From positions 1 to 15,202 of the forward strand of contig JBEPYM010000071.1 in assembly GCA_041641375.1 (NCBI GenBank): 15,202 nt of DNA, given 5' to 3'. The position numbers and the translations under genes were made by a program. Numbering within the stretch: the first letter of the stretch is position 1; each line of letters starts with the position of its first letter. This DNA comes from Paenibacillus_AK sp041641375 (GTDB taxonomy: Bacteria; Bacillota; Bacilli; Paenibacillales; YIM-B00363). The notes beneath the pieces were generated by a model. The model had not been told where the DNA came from and did not search any database. It was given only the letters and a program-made list of their open reading frames with translations. This document shows, piece after piece, positions 7,132-13,848 of this stretch.

Positions 7132-7158
7132 TGTCTGATTTTACATGGCTGCCCCATC

Positions 7159-7446
7159 TTACCGTTCATAGATGACGATCGATTCCTTCCTGAACTCTTC
7201 AAGGAAATCCTCATCAAGGGTGCAGTTGTCGAGGAGAATAATGTCAGCTTTATACAGAGCCGCCGCCTCTTGAATTCGCAACAAATCGGATGCAGAAACA
7301 GCGTGACCTTCAATTGCCAGATCTATATCGGAATGATCGCGATGATCGCCTCTCGCCCTCGAACCGAACAAATACACTCGTTTCAAAGCTGTAATCTGTT
7401 GAAACACATTCAATAGTCTGTCAAGAACGGTCTTGGGTATATGCAT
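7159..7446 (-). CDS. mntA: MNT-domain antitoxin nucleotidyltransferase (MntA type)
   Basis: Minimal nucleotidyltransferase of 95 residues, the antitoxin half of a HEPN/MNT pair. In the studied Shewanella pair MntA adds AMP groups to a tyrosine of the HepT toxin and so silences it. The active-site motif GS-x10-DxD is complete: G28 S29 in YLFGSRARGD and D40/D42 in HSDIDLAIEG, with a third acidic residue D68 in KADIILLDN. The start is taken as ATG 7446; a GTG at 7455 is nearly as good given the G-rich ribosome site (AAGGTGGGGGG). It overlaps the end of the HEPN gene by 26 bases, showing one operon, and is followed by an intrinsic terminator. All catalytic residues are present, so the pair is probably active. 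Confidence 0.85.
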   Translation of the reverse strand: MHIPKTVLDRLLNVFQQITALKRVYLFGSRARGDHRDHSDIDLAIEGHAVSASDLLRIQEAAALYKADIILLDNCTLDEDFLEEFRKESIVIYER

Positions 7447-7858
7447 GGATCGCACCCCCCACCTTCATCTGCAAATATCTAAGTTCAGGGTAAAACTTAA
7501 GACAAATATCTGTATATCCTTTATCCGCATTATTTTCGTCGTAGGTATGACTTGTAGAATTACGGAAATATACCATAGCCCTTGCCACTTCTGCGTCTTG
7601 CAACCATCCCGCAGAGAAGGCTTCCGTAAATATGGACACGGGGCTCATCTTATCGAATGAAACGCCGCCTATCTCCAGCGCGTTTCTTACTGCGACCTTC
7701 GCTGTTTCCAGCGTATACTCGAATCTTTGGATGGTAGCGTCGCGCAAGTACTTATTCGTGGTGTCTGCGTCCTCGACAGCCTCCTGCAAAGTCAACAACG
7801 CCTTGCAAAACTTATTGTAGCTAGACCGCACTCTCTTGACTAAAACAGCCTGATCCAC
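7421..7858 (-). CDS. hepT: HEPN toxin of a HEPN/MNT pair (HI0074/HepT-like)
   Basis: All-helical protein of 145 residues of the nucleotidyltransferase-substrate-binding (HI0074) family. The motif R-x4-H-x-Y is present as R99, H104 and Y106 in RNSTSHTYDE; in HepT-type toxins Arg and His form the RNase site and Tyr is the residue modified by MntA. Other family features are the helix FEYTLETAKVAVRNALE and SPVSIFTEAFSAGWL. The start is GTG 7858, preceded by AGAGG nine bases upstream; a longer frame beginning at TTG 7921 would start upstream of the predicted promoter and is unlikely. The MNT antitoxin gene follows with overlap. The sequence does not show whether the toxin targets mRNA or tRNA. Confidence 0.85.
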   Translation of the reverse strand: MDQAVLVKRVRSSYNKFCKALLTLQEAVEDADTTNKYLRDATIQRFEYTLETAKVAVRNALEIGGVSFDKMSPVSIFTEAFSAGWLQDAEVARAMVYFRNSTSHTYDENNADKGYTDICLKFYPELRYLQMKVGGAIHAYTQDRS

Positions 7859-7892
7859 ATCGTCCCGCCTCTCTTGCTTATTCCGTACTTTG

Positions 7893-7901
7893 AGTATACC
7901 A
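7893..7901 (-). promoter_or_regulatory. Extended -10 promoter of the HEPN/MNT operon
   Basis: Minus-strand TGGTATACT is an extended -10 (TGnTATACT). TTGGTC 17 bases upstream gives a weak -35 (three of six). It lies 35 bases before the GTG at 7858, which supports that start. Confidence 0.5.
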
Positions 7902-8024
7902 AACCAGTGCGGCCAGACCAAGGATCCCTAATGATTAATTTACCAATATATGCTACCCTGCTGCGCTTCATAAAGAATGAGCAACTCCGGCTGACTTCTA
8001 TTCCTCAAATAACGCCAGAAAATA

Positions 8025-8033
8025 TGGTACAAT
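8025..8033 (+). promoter_or_regulatory. Extended -10 promoter of the broken HEPN/MNT pair
   Basis: TGGTACAAT is an extended -10 (TGnTACAAT), 20 bases before the GTG at 8054. No clear -35 is seen. It is the only promoter candidate recognised for the + strand genes at 8054-8464. Confidence 0.45.
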
Positions 8034-8053
8034 GACAAAAAAGGGGGGCTACC

Positions 8054-8194
8054 GTGAAAAAGCAGACGCAATATTGGCGAGATGAGTGCTTTGAAACGTT
8101 CGAATCCGCGAGAATTCTGTTGAGGAGACGATTACATGGATCAACCAACACATTATTTGACAGAAATCAAAAAATACGTTGGTGTTATTCGTGA
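8054..8194 (+). pseudogene. HEPN toxin remnant (N-terminal about 23 codons)
   Basis: AAGGGGGG is five bases before a GTG that opens the frame VKKQTQYWRDECFETFESAR. This is the typical first helix of a HEPN-domain protein (YW...A..DL..A..LL). After about 23 codons the frame enters the ribosome site and start region of the MNT gene and ends at TGA 8192-8194, so the rest of the usual 120-140 residues, including the R-x4-6-H motif, is missing. A deletion joining the 5' end of the HEPN gene to the MNT gene explains this. The remaining open frame overlapping the MNT gene is not expected to encode anything useful. Confidence 0.55.
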
Positions 8195-8464
8195 CAAAAT
8201 TACGATTCATCGCATTGTATTGTTTGGATCCTATGCCAAAGGTACAGCAACCGTTGAAAGCGATATCGATATGGCCGTCATCTCGTCAAACTTTGGGAAC
8301 CCCCCCCATTTGACAAGATGGATCTATCCGAATGGAAATATGATGCCAACCTCAGTCTTGAGATTCAGCCGTTCCCCTTCTCGCCCGAGCAAATCGAGAG
8401 CGACCACTTCTTCGCGGTAGAGATTCGCAGAACCGGTATCGACATCACCGATCAAGTTCTGTAA
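8136..8464 (+). pseudogene. Second MNT antitoxin gene, frameshifted at a C8 run
   Basis: Minimal nucleotidyltransferase with an intact 5' half: GAGGAG eight bases before ATG 8136, then the GS-x10-DxD motif as G31 S32 (LFGSYAKGTA) and D43/D45 (ESDIDMAVIS). At eight consecutive C (8300-8307) the frame is lost. The true continuation is in another frame: FDKMDLSEWKYDANLSLEIQ, then PFPFSPEQIESDHFFAVEI and RRTGIDITDQVL up to TAA 8462-8464, which is the usual C-terminal part of MNT proteins. One extra C, or two fewer, would restore a protein of about 110 residues. In the present frame a 94-residue protein with a foreign Ser/Arg-rich tail is made. Its HEPN partner upstream is truncated. It could be a dead gene, a slippage-switched gene or a sequencing error in the run. 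Confidence 0.75.
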
Positions 8465-8498
8465 GATTGCCTCCGCGCCGTCTGTAACGGCAAGTGGT

Positions 8499-8524
8499 AG
8501 AGCCACCCTGTTCAGGATGGCTCT
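8499..8524. terminator. Hairpin between convergent genes
   Basis: AGAGCCACCCTG (8499-8510) and CAGGATGGCTCT (8513-8524) form a stem with one mismatch. It lies between the + strand MNT pseudogene and the 3' end of the minus-strand regulator. Neither strand has a strong T run after it, so it is at best a weak bidirectional terminator or an mRNA-end stabiliser. Confidence 0.4.
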
Positions 8525-8530
8525 TAGCAA

Positions 8531-9229
8531 TCATGCTTTATCAACATAAATAAATACATTCCCAAAATGCTTCATAAATCTTTTATACTCAGCATTTTCT
8601 TTCAAGAGGATAACGGTCGGATAAACATTTACTTTGCTTTGCTTTAACTTTGATAACAGCGCCTGCTGTAAGACGGAATAGAATTTGCCTTCCTCATAGT
8701 GGACTAGAAGCGGTGGGCAATCAGATAGATCTCCATCGGTTTCGCCTGCGATGTTCTCCTCGAGGTCATATCCTCCACATTGAATGAGTCGCAATGGAAA
8801 CTTTACCACTCCAATATGGAGAGCTTTTCCCTTCATAAGTTCATCCACATTGAGAGCAGCTTTCCGGGTTAGCAGCAAGTAGCATTGAACCCACTCTTCG
8901 ATCAATCCGGCATTCGCATAGTTCACGGCCGATTCTATCGTCGGGGAATACGTTACCATGTTCTCGTTATTCTTCGAGTAGATGATTTTTTTGATGGAAT
9001 CCAACGATAAAAAGTATTCATCCGCCAGTTCCGAAATGGTGAGCCCATGGGTATATTTATTGCGAATCATTCGATTGCGCCTTCGTAGCTGTTCCCGGTA
9101 ACCGGACGCTTCGCCCCAAGCCCTTTTTTCCTCCCCGGAAGGGATATAAAGAAGTTTGCCTGCCGCGTATTTCTGGATTTCTTTCAATAGTTGCTCAGGG
9201 ATTACATTGCCCGCGTGTTCGTATTTCAT
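8531..9229 (-). CDS. CD3324-type HTH protein with C-terminal extension
   Basis: A 232-residue protein. The first 90 residues match the CD3324 group of small helix-turn-helix proteins: KYEHAGNVIPEQLLKEIQKY, KLLYIPSGEEKRAWGEASGY, then RNRMIRNKYTHGLTISELAD and LSLDSIKKIIYSK; residues about 58-87 form the helix-turn-helix. The remaining 140 residues (EEWVQCYLLLTRKAA, then PLRLIQCGGYDLEEN and HYEEGKFYSVLQQ) form a second domain I do not recognise, perhaps a sensor for a small molecule. The start ATG at 9229 lies 11 bases after the phosphotransferase-like gene, so they form an operon. It is likely a transcription regulator; its target is unknown. Confidence 0.65.
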   Translation of the reverse strand: MKYEHAGNVIPEQLLKEIQKYAAGKLLYIPSGEEKRAWGEASGYREQLRRRNRMIRNKYTHGLTISELADEYFLSLDSIKKIIYSKNNENMVTYSPTIESAVNYANAGLIEEWVQCYLLLTRKAALNVDELMKGKALHIGVVKFPLRLIQCGGYDLEENIAGETDGDLSDCPPLLVHYEEGKFYSVLQQALLSKLKQSKVNVYPTVILLKENAEYKRFMKHFGNVFIYVDKA

Positions 9230-9240
9230 CCCATCACCAT

Positions 9241-9945
9241 CTATAAGGAGTAAATTCGATCTTTCAGTTCGATTATTGATTTCATAATTGACGTGCAGGA
9301 CACCTTGTCATCAATCGATGCATGCCAACGCAAGGTATCGATTCCTTTATAATACGCCACACATAAGAATCTTTCATGAAATTCCGGTATAACAATGTTT
9401 CTCTTCTGACAATACTCAAATAACAATTCCGGGATGCGCAGGTACGGCTTATTCAGGTCCATAATGGCAAAGTCAATCAGGAAATCGCAGATGCCGGATC
9501 TGCTCCAGTCAGGGAATCCGACCATGGTTTTTCCATTAGTAATCATATTTTTAAAAAACGTATTATTGTAGATCAGATAGCGTTGTCCTTCACAATAAGG
9601 GAGTCTGTCTATCATTTCATGAAAATACTTCTCGAAGAAATCTTGCTCCAGAACCGTTGTCTCGAACATCTCCCTCCAATGATACCAATACCCCTCTTTA
9701 TGTTCTGCGAACGTATCGAGCATAAATTCTCCGCAAGTCCTATACTCCGGTTTACAATCCTCATCAAATGGTCCATAACCTTCTACCCCCGTAATATCAG
9801 AGGCATGGATTTCCAGAATTTTGTCAAAAAATAACTCGTGGCAATCCGCAAACTGCTTGGGATTTAATTGATCGGCGATATATCCATTGGGTGTCATATC
9901 TACCTTTGCGTTCAGCATCGATTTAAGGATATTGTCCTTACCCAT
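9241..9945 (-). CDS. Degenerate aminoglycoside-phosphotransferase-like protein
   Basis: A 234-residue protein whose middle and C-terminal parts align by eye with hygromycin B phosphotransferase (Hph): TGVEGYGPFDED (SGFGPFGPQ), YWYHWREMFETTV (HVYHWQTVMDDTV), YLIYNNTFFKNMIT (HLVHADFGSNNVLT), VGFPDWSRS (AVIDWSEA). Most of the N-lobe, which binds ATP, is absent: residues 20-21 run from an N-terminal stub directly into the C-lobe. The catalytic HxD is replaced by Y126 N127 N128, so the catalytic Asp is lost, while the metal-binding D146 remains. It is therefore predicted to be inactive as a kinase. Start ATG 9945 has GGAGAGG nine bases upstream; ATG 9963 overlaps that box. It is co-transcribed with the HTH gene. 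It is either a relic or a protein reused for binding. Confidence 0.7.
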   Translation of the reverse strand: MGKDNILKSMLNAKVDMTPNGYIADQLNPKQFADCHELFFDKILEIHASDITGVEGYGPFDEDCKPEYRTCGEFMLDTFAEHKEGYWYHWREMFETTVLEQDFFEKYFHEMIDRLPYCEGQRYLIYNNTFFKNMITNGKTMVGFPDWSRSGICDFLIDFAIMDLNKPYLRIPELLFEYCQKRNIVIPEFHERFLCVAYYKGIDTLRWHASIDDKVSCTSIMKSIIELKDRIYSL

Positions 9946-9983
9946 ATTTTCATTCCTCTCCATTCATACATGTAAATTCGTCA

Positions 9984-9995
9984 AGGTGCGCACCT
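9984..9995. promoter_or_regulatory. Perfect 12-bp palindrome upstream of the phosphotransferase-like operon
   Basis: AGGTGCGCACCT is a perfect palindrome, flanked by GTC and GAC arms offset by one base, 39 bases before the ATG at 9945. The minus strand just beyond it reads TTGACG, a possible -35, though no good -10 follows. The form suits a dimeric repressor operator; the regulator is unknown. Confidence 0.35.
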
Positions 9996-10074
9996 GACAT
10001 AGGATAAGGATATCATTGAAGTTATGTAGGATATAGGCAATGGTTATCTTAAACCAACTTTAATCACCTTACCA

Positions 10075-11844
10075 TCAAGCATGTGCGACTGCCTCCACGA
10101 GATGGGAGTATACGCCGCGTCTGGCCAGAAGCTGATCGTGCGTGCCTTGCTCGACAATGCTGCCCTTGTCCATCACATAGATCGTATCCGCGTTCATCAC
10201 CGTCGACAGGCGATGCGCGATAATGATTGTCGTACGCCCTTGCCGCAGCTGATCCAGATTGCGCATCAGTTCCCGCTCCGTGGCGAGATCAAGCGCCGAA
10301 GTCGCTTCATCCAGGATGAGAATCTCAGGGTTTCGCAGCAATGCGCGCGCCAGAGCAAGTCGCTGCCGCTGGCCGCCCGACAGCGTAATGCCGCGCTCGC
10401 CGAGCACGGTATCGTAGCCGCTTGGCAATTGCAGGATATCATCATGGATGCACGCGCAGCGGCACGCCTCCACCAGCTGCTCTTCGCTGGCAGCACCCTC
10501 AAGGTCAAGCATCACATTCGTGCGTATCGTATCCGGCAGCAGGTACGGCTCCTGGAACACGATCGCCAGCTTGCGCCGCCAGTCCTCCTCGCGAATGCCG
10601 GCAAGCGGCATGCCGTTCACTCGAATCTCTCCTTCGTCCGGCTCGAAGAATCGGATAAGCAGCTGGGCAACGGTCGATTTGCCCCCTCCACTTGCGCCGA
10701 CGAATGCGACCTTGCAGCCCTGCTCCAGCTCCAGGCTGAAGCGATCGAGCACAATTGGCGCGTCCGGCTGATAGCGGAAGCTGACATGGCGGAACGAAAT
10801 CGTCTTGACCGGCTCCGTCAGCGGCACCGATCCGAGCGCCATCTGACCGCGCCCCATCATGCCCCGCAGCCTGTCAATGGAAGCAAATACAACAGGCAGC
10901 CGCATGACTGTGGAGTAGAGTCCGTTTACCGATGACATCAGCTGACCGGAGAATTGAAACACAATGAAGAACATACCCGGACTCAGATTGCCGCGTATAG
11001 TCTCGTAGCCGCCATACGCCAGTACAAGGAAGCTGGTCACAAGCCGGAGCCCTTCACTGTATACAAGCTGCTCGTTCGTCAGCTTTACCTCTCGCATCGA
11101 CTTCTCCAGGAAGCTGTCGAATAGCCGCTGCCATACCCCGCGCTCCCATACGAGCCGATTGAATGCGATGACCTCTCTCGTTGCAGAGATGCCTTCGACC
11201 AGCTGTACATTCATCTCCGTGCGCTTCTCCTGCACTTCCTTGGACAGCGCTCTCAGCCTTGGCGTAAAATACAGCCCGAGCGGAATGAGCACGCAGCCAA
11301 TCGCCAGAATCCCGATCAGAATGAACACATTCGCGTAGCCGATAACGACAGCCAGAATCACGAAGCTGATGAGGCGCTGCACGCCATCCGACAGAAAGCC
11401 CCCACGTGAGGAGAATACCTGCTGTGTAATGGAGGTAATCTCCTGATTGTAGTAGCTGGTGAATCGACCAATTCGCTCGTTCTGGTATACCCGTACAGGA
11501 AGCAGATGAACAACCGTCATGTAGCGATCCAGCAGCCAGCGATTGGCTTTCTTCGCATAGATGTTCAATGTCATTTCGCCGAGAATATGCAAACCGTTCG
11601 CCACAAGCACAGCCGCGAGAAACGCATAGAGCACCGGCCACAATAGCCCCGTATTGCCCCCGAGGAACACATCGTCAATGAGCCACTTCGGCATCGCCGT
11701 CACCGCCAGCTGAGCCGCCGCCTTCAATGCCACTAACGCGAGACCGAGCAGAAGTCCGCCGCGAATGACCATGGCCATCTGCCACAACCATCTCGTATGA
11801 CTGATATCCTGATCTCCATGCATCCTTGTTTTATCCTTCTCCAT
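10075..11844 (-). CDS. ABC exporter half-transporter, second gene
   Basis: Fused membrane-plus-ATPase subunit (589 residues) of a type IV ABC exporter. Residues about 25-330 form the six-helix membrane domain (for example GGLLLGLALVALKAAAQLAV and FVILAVVIGYANVFILIGIL). The ATPase domain has Walker A GASGGGKST (383-391), Q-loop FQEPYLLP, signature LSGGQRQRLALAR (from 488), Walker B ILILDEA with D512 and catalytic E513, and H544. Start ATG 11844 is one base after the stop of the upstream half-transporter, with its GGAGGGATGAC ribosome site inside that gene's end; a longer frame up to 11979 overlaps the neighbour and is rejected. The two subunits probably form a heterodimer, and both nucleotide sites look complete. 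Higher GC than the left of the window. Substrate unknown; drug or lipid export is possible. Confidence 0.88.
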   Translation of the reverse strand: MEKDKTRMHGDQDISHTRWLWQMAMVIRGGLLLGLALVALKAAAQLAVTAMPKWLIDDVFLGGNTGLLWPVLYAFLAAVLVANGLHILGEMTLNIYAKKANRWLLDRYMTVVHLLPVRVYQNERIGRFTSYYNQEITSITQQVFSSRGGFLSDGVQRLISFVILAVVIGYANVFILIGILAIGCVLIPLGLYFTPRLRALSKEVQEKRTEMNVQLVEGISATREVIAFNRLVWERGVWQRLFDSFLEKSMREVKLTNEQLVYSEGLRLVTSFLVLAYGGYETIRGNLSPGMFFIVFQFSGQLMSSVNGLYSTVMRLPVVFASIDRLRGMMGRGQMALGSVPLTEPVKTISFRHVSFRYQPDAPIVLDRFSLELEQGCKVAFVGASGGGKSTVAQLLIRFFEPDEGEIRVNGMPLAGIREEDWRRKLAIVFQEPYLLPDTIRTNVMLDLEGAASEEQLVEACRCACIHDDILQLPSGYDTVLGERGITLSGGQRQRLALARALLRNPEILILDEATSALDLATERELMRNLDQLRQGRTTIIIAHRLSTVMNADTIYVMDKGSIVEQGTHDQLLARRGVYSHLVEAVAHA

Positions 11845-11845
11845 G

Positions 11846-13570
11846 TCATCCCTCCAACAGTTGATACAATCGTCCGCCCTGCTGCACCAGCTCATCATAA
11901 CGACCTGACTCCGCATTCCGGCCGTCTTCCACCACCACAATCTTGTCGTATTGCCGTACCGTGGACAATCGGTGTGCAACCGCGACCGTCGTGCGATTCA
12001 CCATCAGCGCATCGAGCGCCTTCTGCACCTCATGCTCGCTCAGATTGTCCAGCGCAGAGGTTGCTTCGTCCAGCACCAGAATGGGCGGATTCTTCAGGAA
12101 GAGCCTCGCAATCGCGATCCGCTGCTTCTGTCCGCCGGACAGCTTGATGCCGCGCTCACCGACGAGCGAATCGTAGCCCTGCGGCAGCTCCATAATAAAC
12201 TCATGCGCATACGCCGCCTTGGCCGCTGCCTCCACCGCTTCATCGCTTGCTTCCGGATCGCCGAACCGAATGTTGTCGCGCACCGTCCTACCGAACAAAT
12301 ACGTCTCCTGGAACACATAGCCGATGCTGTCGCGAAGCTGGGCAAGAGAAAGCTGAGTCAGCGGAACGCCGTCCAGCCGAATCTCCCCCTCGGTCGGATC
12401 ATAGAATCGCCCAAGCAGCTTCACGAGTGTTGACTTGCCATTGCCGCTTCGGCCGACCAGCGCTGCCTTCTCACTCGGCAGCAGCTCCAGATTGAACCCT
12501 TTCACAATCGGCGGCTGCCCCGGATATGCGAAATGCACATTTCGGATCGACAACCGCCCCCTAACGGTCGGCAGCGCAACAGGCTCAGCCGTCTCACGCA
12601 CGTCCGGAGAATCCTTCATGAACTGGAACAGCTTCTCCGCCCGCACAATAATCATGCCCTGCTCCGTCGTCAATGTCACCAGCGAGGTCATATTGCCGAC
12701 GACGCGGTAGTACAGCATGGCGAACGCAATAAACTCGCCCAGCGTCAGCGTTCCCGCCTGCAGGAACTGAAAGCCGAAGGCGAATACCGCGAATGCGCCA
12801 ACACCTGTCGTTACCCTGCGAACCGTCCCCCGTGAATAAGCGAACCAATGCTGCGTATTCTCCGCCTGGTGCATCTCGGCGAACCGCTGCTTGAGCCGCT
12901 CCAGATTCCATCGCCGCGCCCCGAACGCCCGCAGCTCCAGCAGCCCGAACACGCTGTCGAACAGACGGCGGTTCGCTTCCGTTCGGCGCTGCTGAGATTC
13001 CCGGCCCCACAGTATGGCTTTCCGCTCGAAGTAGGGACCAATTGCATAATAAGACAGAAAACACGGAATGACGATGAGGCTGAGCAGCACGTTCGTATGC
13101 AGCAGCAGTGCCGCCGACACGAGCAGCATCATACTCTCATGCACGATGCCTGGCACATATTGCCGATACACCGCCTGTACGCTGTTCGCTTCCTCGCGCA
13201 GCAGCGACAGCGTCTCTCCGGACGGCCGCTGCTCGTAATACGCGAAGCCGAGCCGCCGCTGCTGCTGCAGCAGCGACTGCAGCATATCCATCGACGGCTT
13301 CTCCTGCAGAATGCGCCGCCAACGATTGTTCAGAGCCGTAACGACCACAGTAAGCACATACAACACCGCTACCGCCGCAAGCAAGCCCGCAAACCTGACT
13401 CCATCCTTTGAAGGCAGCACCACATCAATGAAATATTGAATCGCCTTCGGAATCGACAGCTCCACCGCCGACACGAAGAAGCCTCCCAGCACAAACATGG
13501 CAAGCACACCCTTGTACGGCTTCAAATAGGACAGCATCCACCCGTATACCTTCACCTTGCCGCTCGACAT
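11846..13570 (-). CDS. ABC exporter half-transporter, first gene
   Basis: Fused membrane-plus-ATPase subunit of 574 residues. The membrane domain spans residues about 20-310 with segments such as GVLAMFVLGGFFVSAVELSI and AAVAVLYVLTVVVTAL; the intracellular loop GFAYYEQRPSGETLSLL is typical of MsbA-like exporters. ATPase motifs: Walker A GRSGNGKST (373-381), Q-loop FQETYLFG, signature LSGGQKQRIAIAR (from 477), Walker B ILVLDEA with D501 and catalytic E502, and H533. Start ATG 13570 has GGGGG six bases upstream. The second half-transporter follows after a single base, implying coupled translation and equal amounts. A -10-like TATAAT lies about 35 bases upstream. Nothing beside the pair (peptide precursor, two-component system) shows the substrate. 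Confidence 0.88.
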   Translation of the reverse strand: MSSGKVKVYGWMLSYLKPYKGVLAMFVLGGFFVSAVELSIPKAIQYFIDVVLPSKDGVRFAGLLAAVAVLYVLTVVVTALNNRWRRILQEKPSMDMLQSLLQQQRRLGFAYYEQRPSGETLSLLREEANSVQAVYRQYVPGIVHESMMLLVSAALLLHTNVLLSLIVIPCFLSYYAIGPYFERKAILWGRESQQRRTEANRRLFDSVFGLLELRAFGARRWNLERLKQRFAEMHQAENTQHWFAYSRGTVRRVTTGVGAFAVFAFGFQFLQAGTLTLGEFIAFAMLYYRVVGNMTSLVTLTTEQGMIIVRAEKLFQFMKDSPDVRETAEPVALPTVRGRLSIRNVHFAYPGQPPIVKGFNLELLPSEKAALVGRSGNGKSTLVKLLGRFYDPTEGEIRLDGVPLTQLSLAQLRDSIGYVFQETYLFGRTVRDNIRFGDPEASDEAVEAAAKAAYAHEFIMELPQGYDSLVGERGIKLSGGQKQRIAIARLFLKNPPILVLDEATSALDNLSEHEVQKALDALMVNRTTVAVAHRLSTVRQYDKIVVVEDGRNAESGRYDELVQQGGRLYQLLEG

Positions 13571-13604
13571 CTGAAACCCCCATTTTTTTCCTGAATGAAA
13601 ACCG

Positions 13605-13610
13605 ATTATA
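13605..13610 (-). promoter_or_regulatory. Putative -10 of the ABC exporter pair
   Basis: Minus-strand TATAAT, 34 bases before the ATG at 13570. The -35 position is poor (near TATGCA). The block AAAGGGTATAT lies about 20 bases upstream of it, as it does upstream of the ABC-2 operon at 7030. Confidence 0.4.
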
Positions 13611-13660
13611 CATCAACACAGAGCCACTGCATATACCCTTTATCACCAGCATTTTGTCCA

Positions 13661-13696
13661 AAAGCAACAGAAAGACAGCCTCGATTAGAGACTGTC
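13661..13696 (-). terminator. Terminator-like hairpin upstream of the exporter pair
   Basis: Minus-strand GACAGTCTC TAATC GAGGCTGTC (13674-13696) gives a nine-pair stem with one G-T and a five-base loop, followed by TTTCTGTTGCTTTT. No intact minus-strand gene precedes it. It corresponds in position to the terminator at 7092-7131 and may have been copied along with it, or may end a decayed gene. Confidence 0.5.
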
Positions 13697-13746
13697 ATTG
13701 GTGGGCAGCTCGATTTTAGCTAAAACATCTTCCAATTGCGCACAAA

Positions 13747-13782
13747 GTTGCATTCGTGAATTTAACGTTGCCTTTGTGAATT
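13747..13782. repeat. Two tandem 16-base direct repeats before the solute-binding gene
   Basis: GTTGCATTCGTGAATT (13747-13762) and GTTGCCTTTGTGAATT (13767-13782) match at 14 of 16 positions and are 20 bases apart, two helical turns. They end right at the -35 region of the putative promoter for the lipoprotein gene. Such an arrangement suits an activator of the AraC or response-regulator type, but the sequence does not identify it. Confidence 0.4.
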
Positions 13783-13810
13783 GTAGCGCTTTCAGCAGGA
13801 TGACTATAAT
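13781..13810 (+). promoter_or_regulatory. Putative promoter of the solute-binding lipoprotein gene
   Basis: TATAAT at 13805-13810 is a perfect -10; TTGTAG at 13781-13786 with an 18-base spacer is a weak -35. The start codon is 39 bases downstream of the -10. The weak -35 beside tandem repeats hints at an activated promoter. Confidence 0.5.
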
Positions 13811-13848
13811 CAGGATGAACCTATTTTGTTATGAAAAGGGGAATATAC

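Larger units (their letters stand above)
7029..7140. repeat. Upstream module shared with 13604-13712
   Basis: Read on the + strand, this stretch and 13604-13712 share ordered blocks at nearly equal spacing: GATTATAC, then ATATACCCTTT/ATATACCCTTTT, CACC, GTCC or ATCC, an A-rich stretch with GACAGCC or GACAACC, a hairpin ending in TTGTC or CTGTC, and GATTTTA. Both lie just upstream of minus-strand ABC transporter operons. Confidence 0.45.

Noticed and set aside
10081..10935. Long + strand open frame opposite the exporter gene
   Set aside because: It is the complement of the conserved ATPase domain in GC-rich sequence; composition is Arg/His/Gln-rich and no domain is recognisable.
12848..13411. 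Long + strand open frame opposite the first half-transporter, with Gln/Arg-rich runs
   Set aside because: It is the shadow of the membrane domain on the minus strand; the CAG/CTG-rich patch is explained by the LLQQQRR segment of the exporter.
13781..13794. Possible catabolite-repression (cre) site TTGTAGCGCTTTCA
   Set aside because: It is one base short of the cre consensus on the left arm, so the fit is not good enough.
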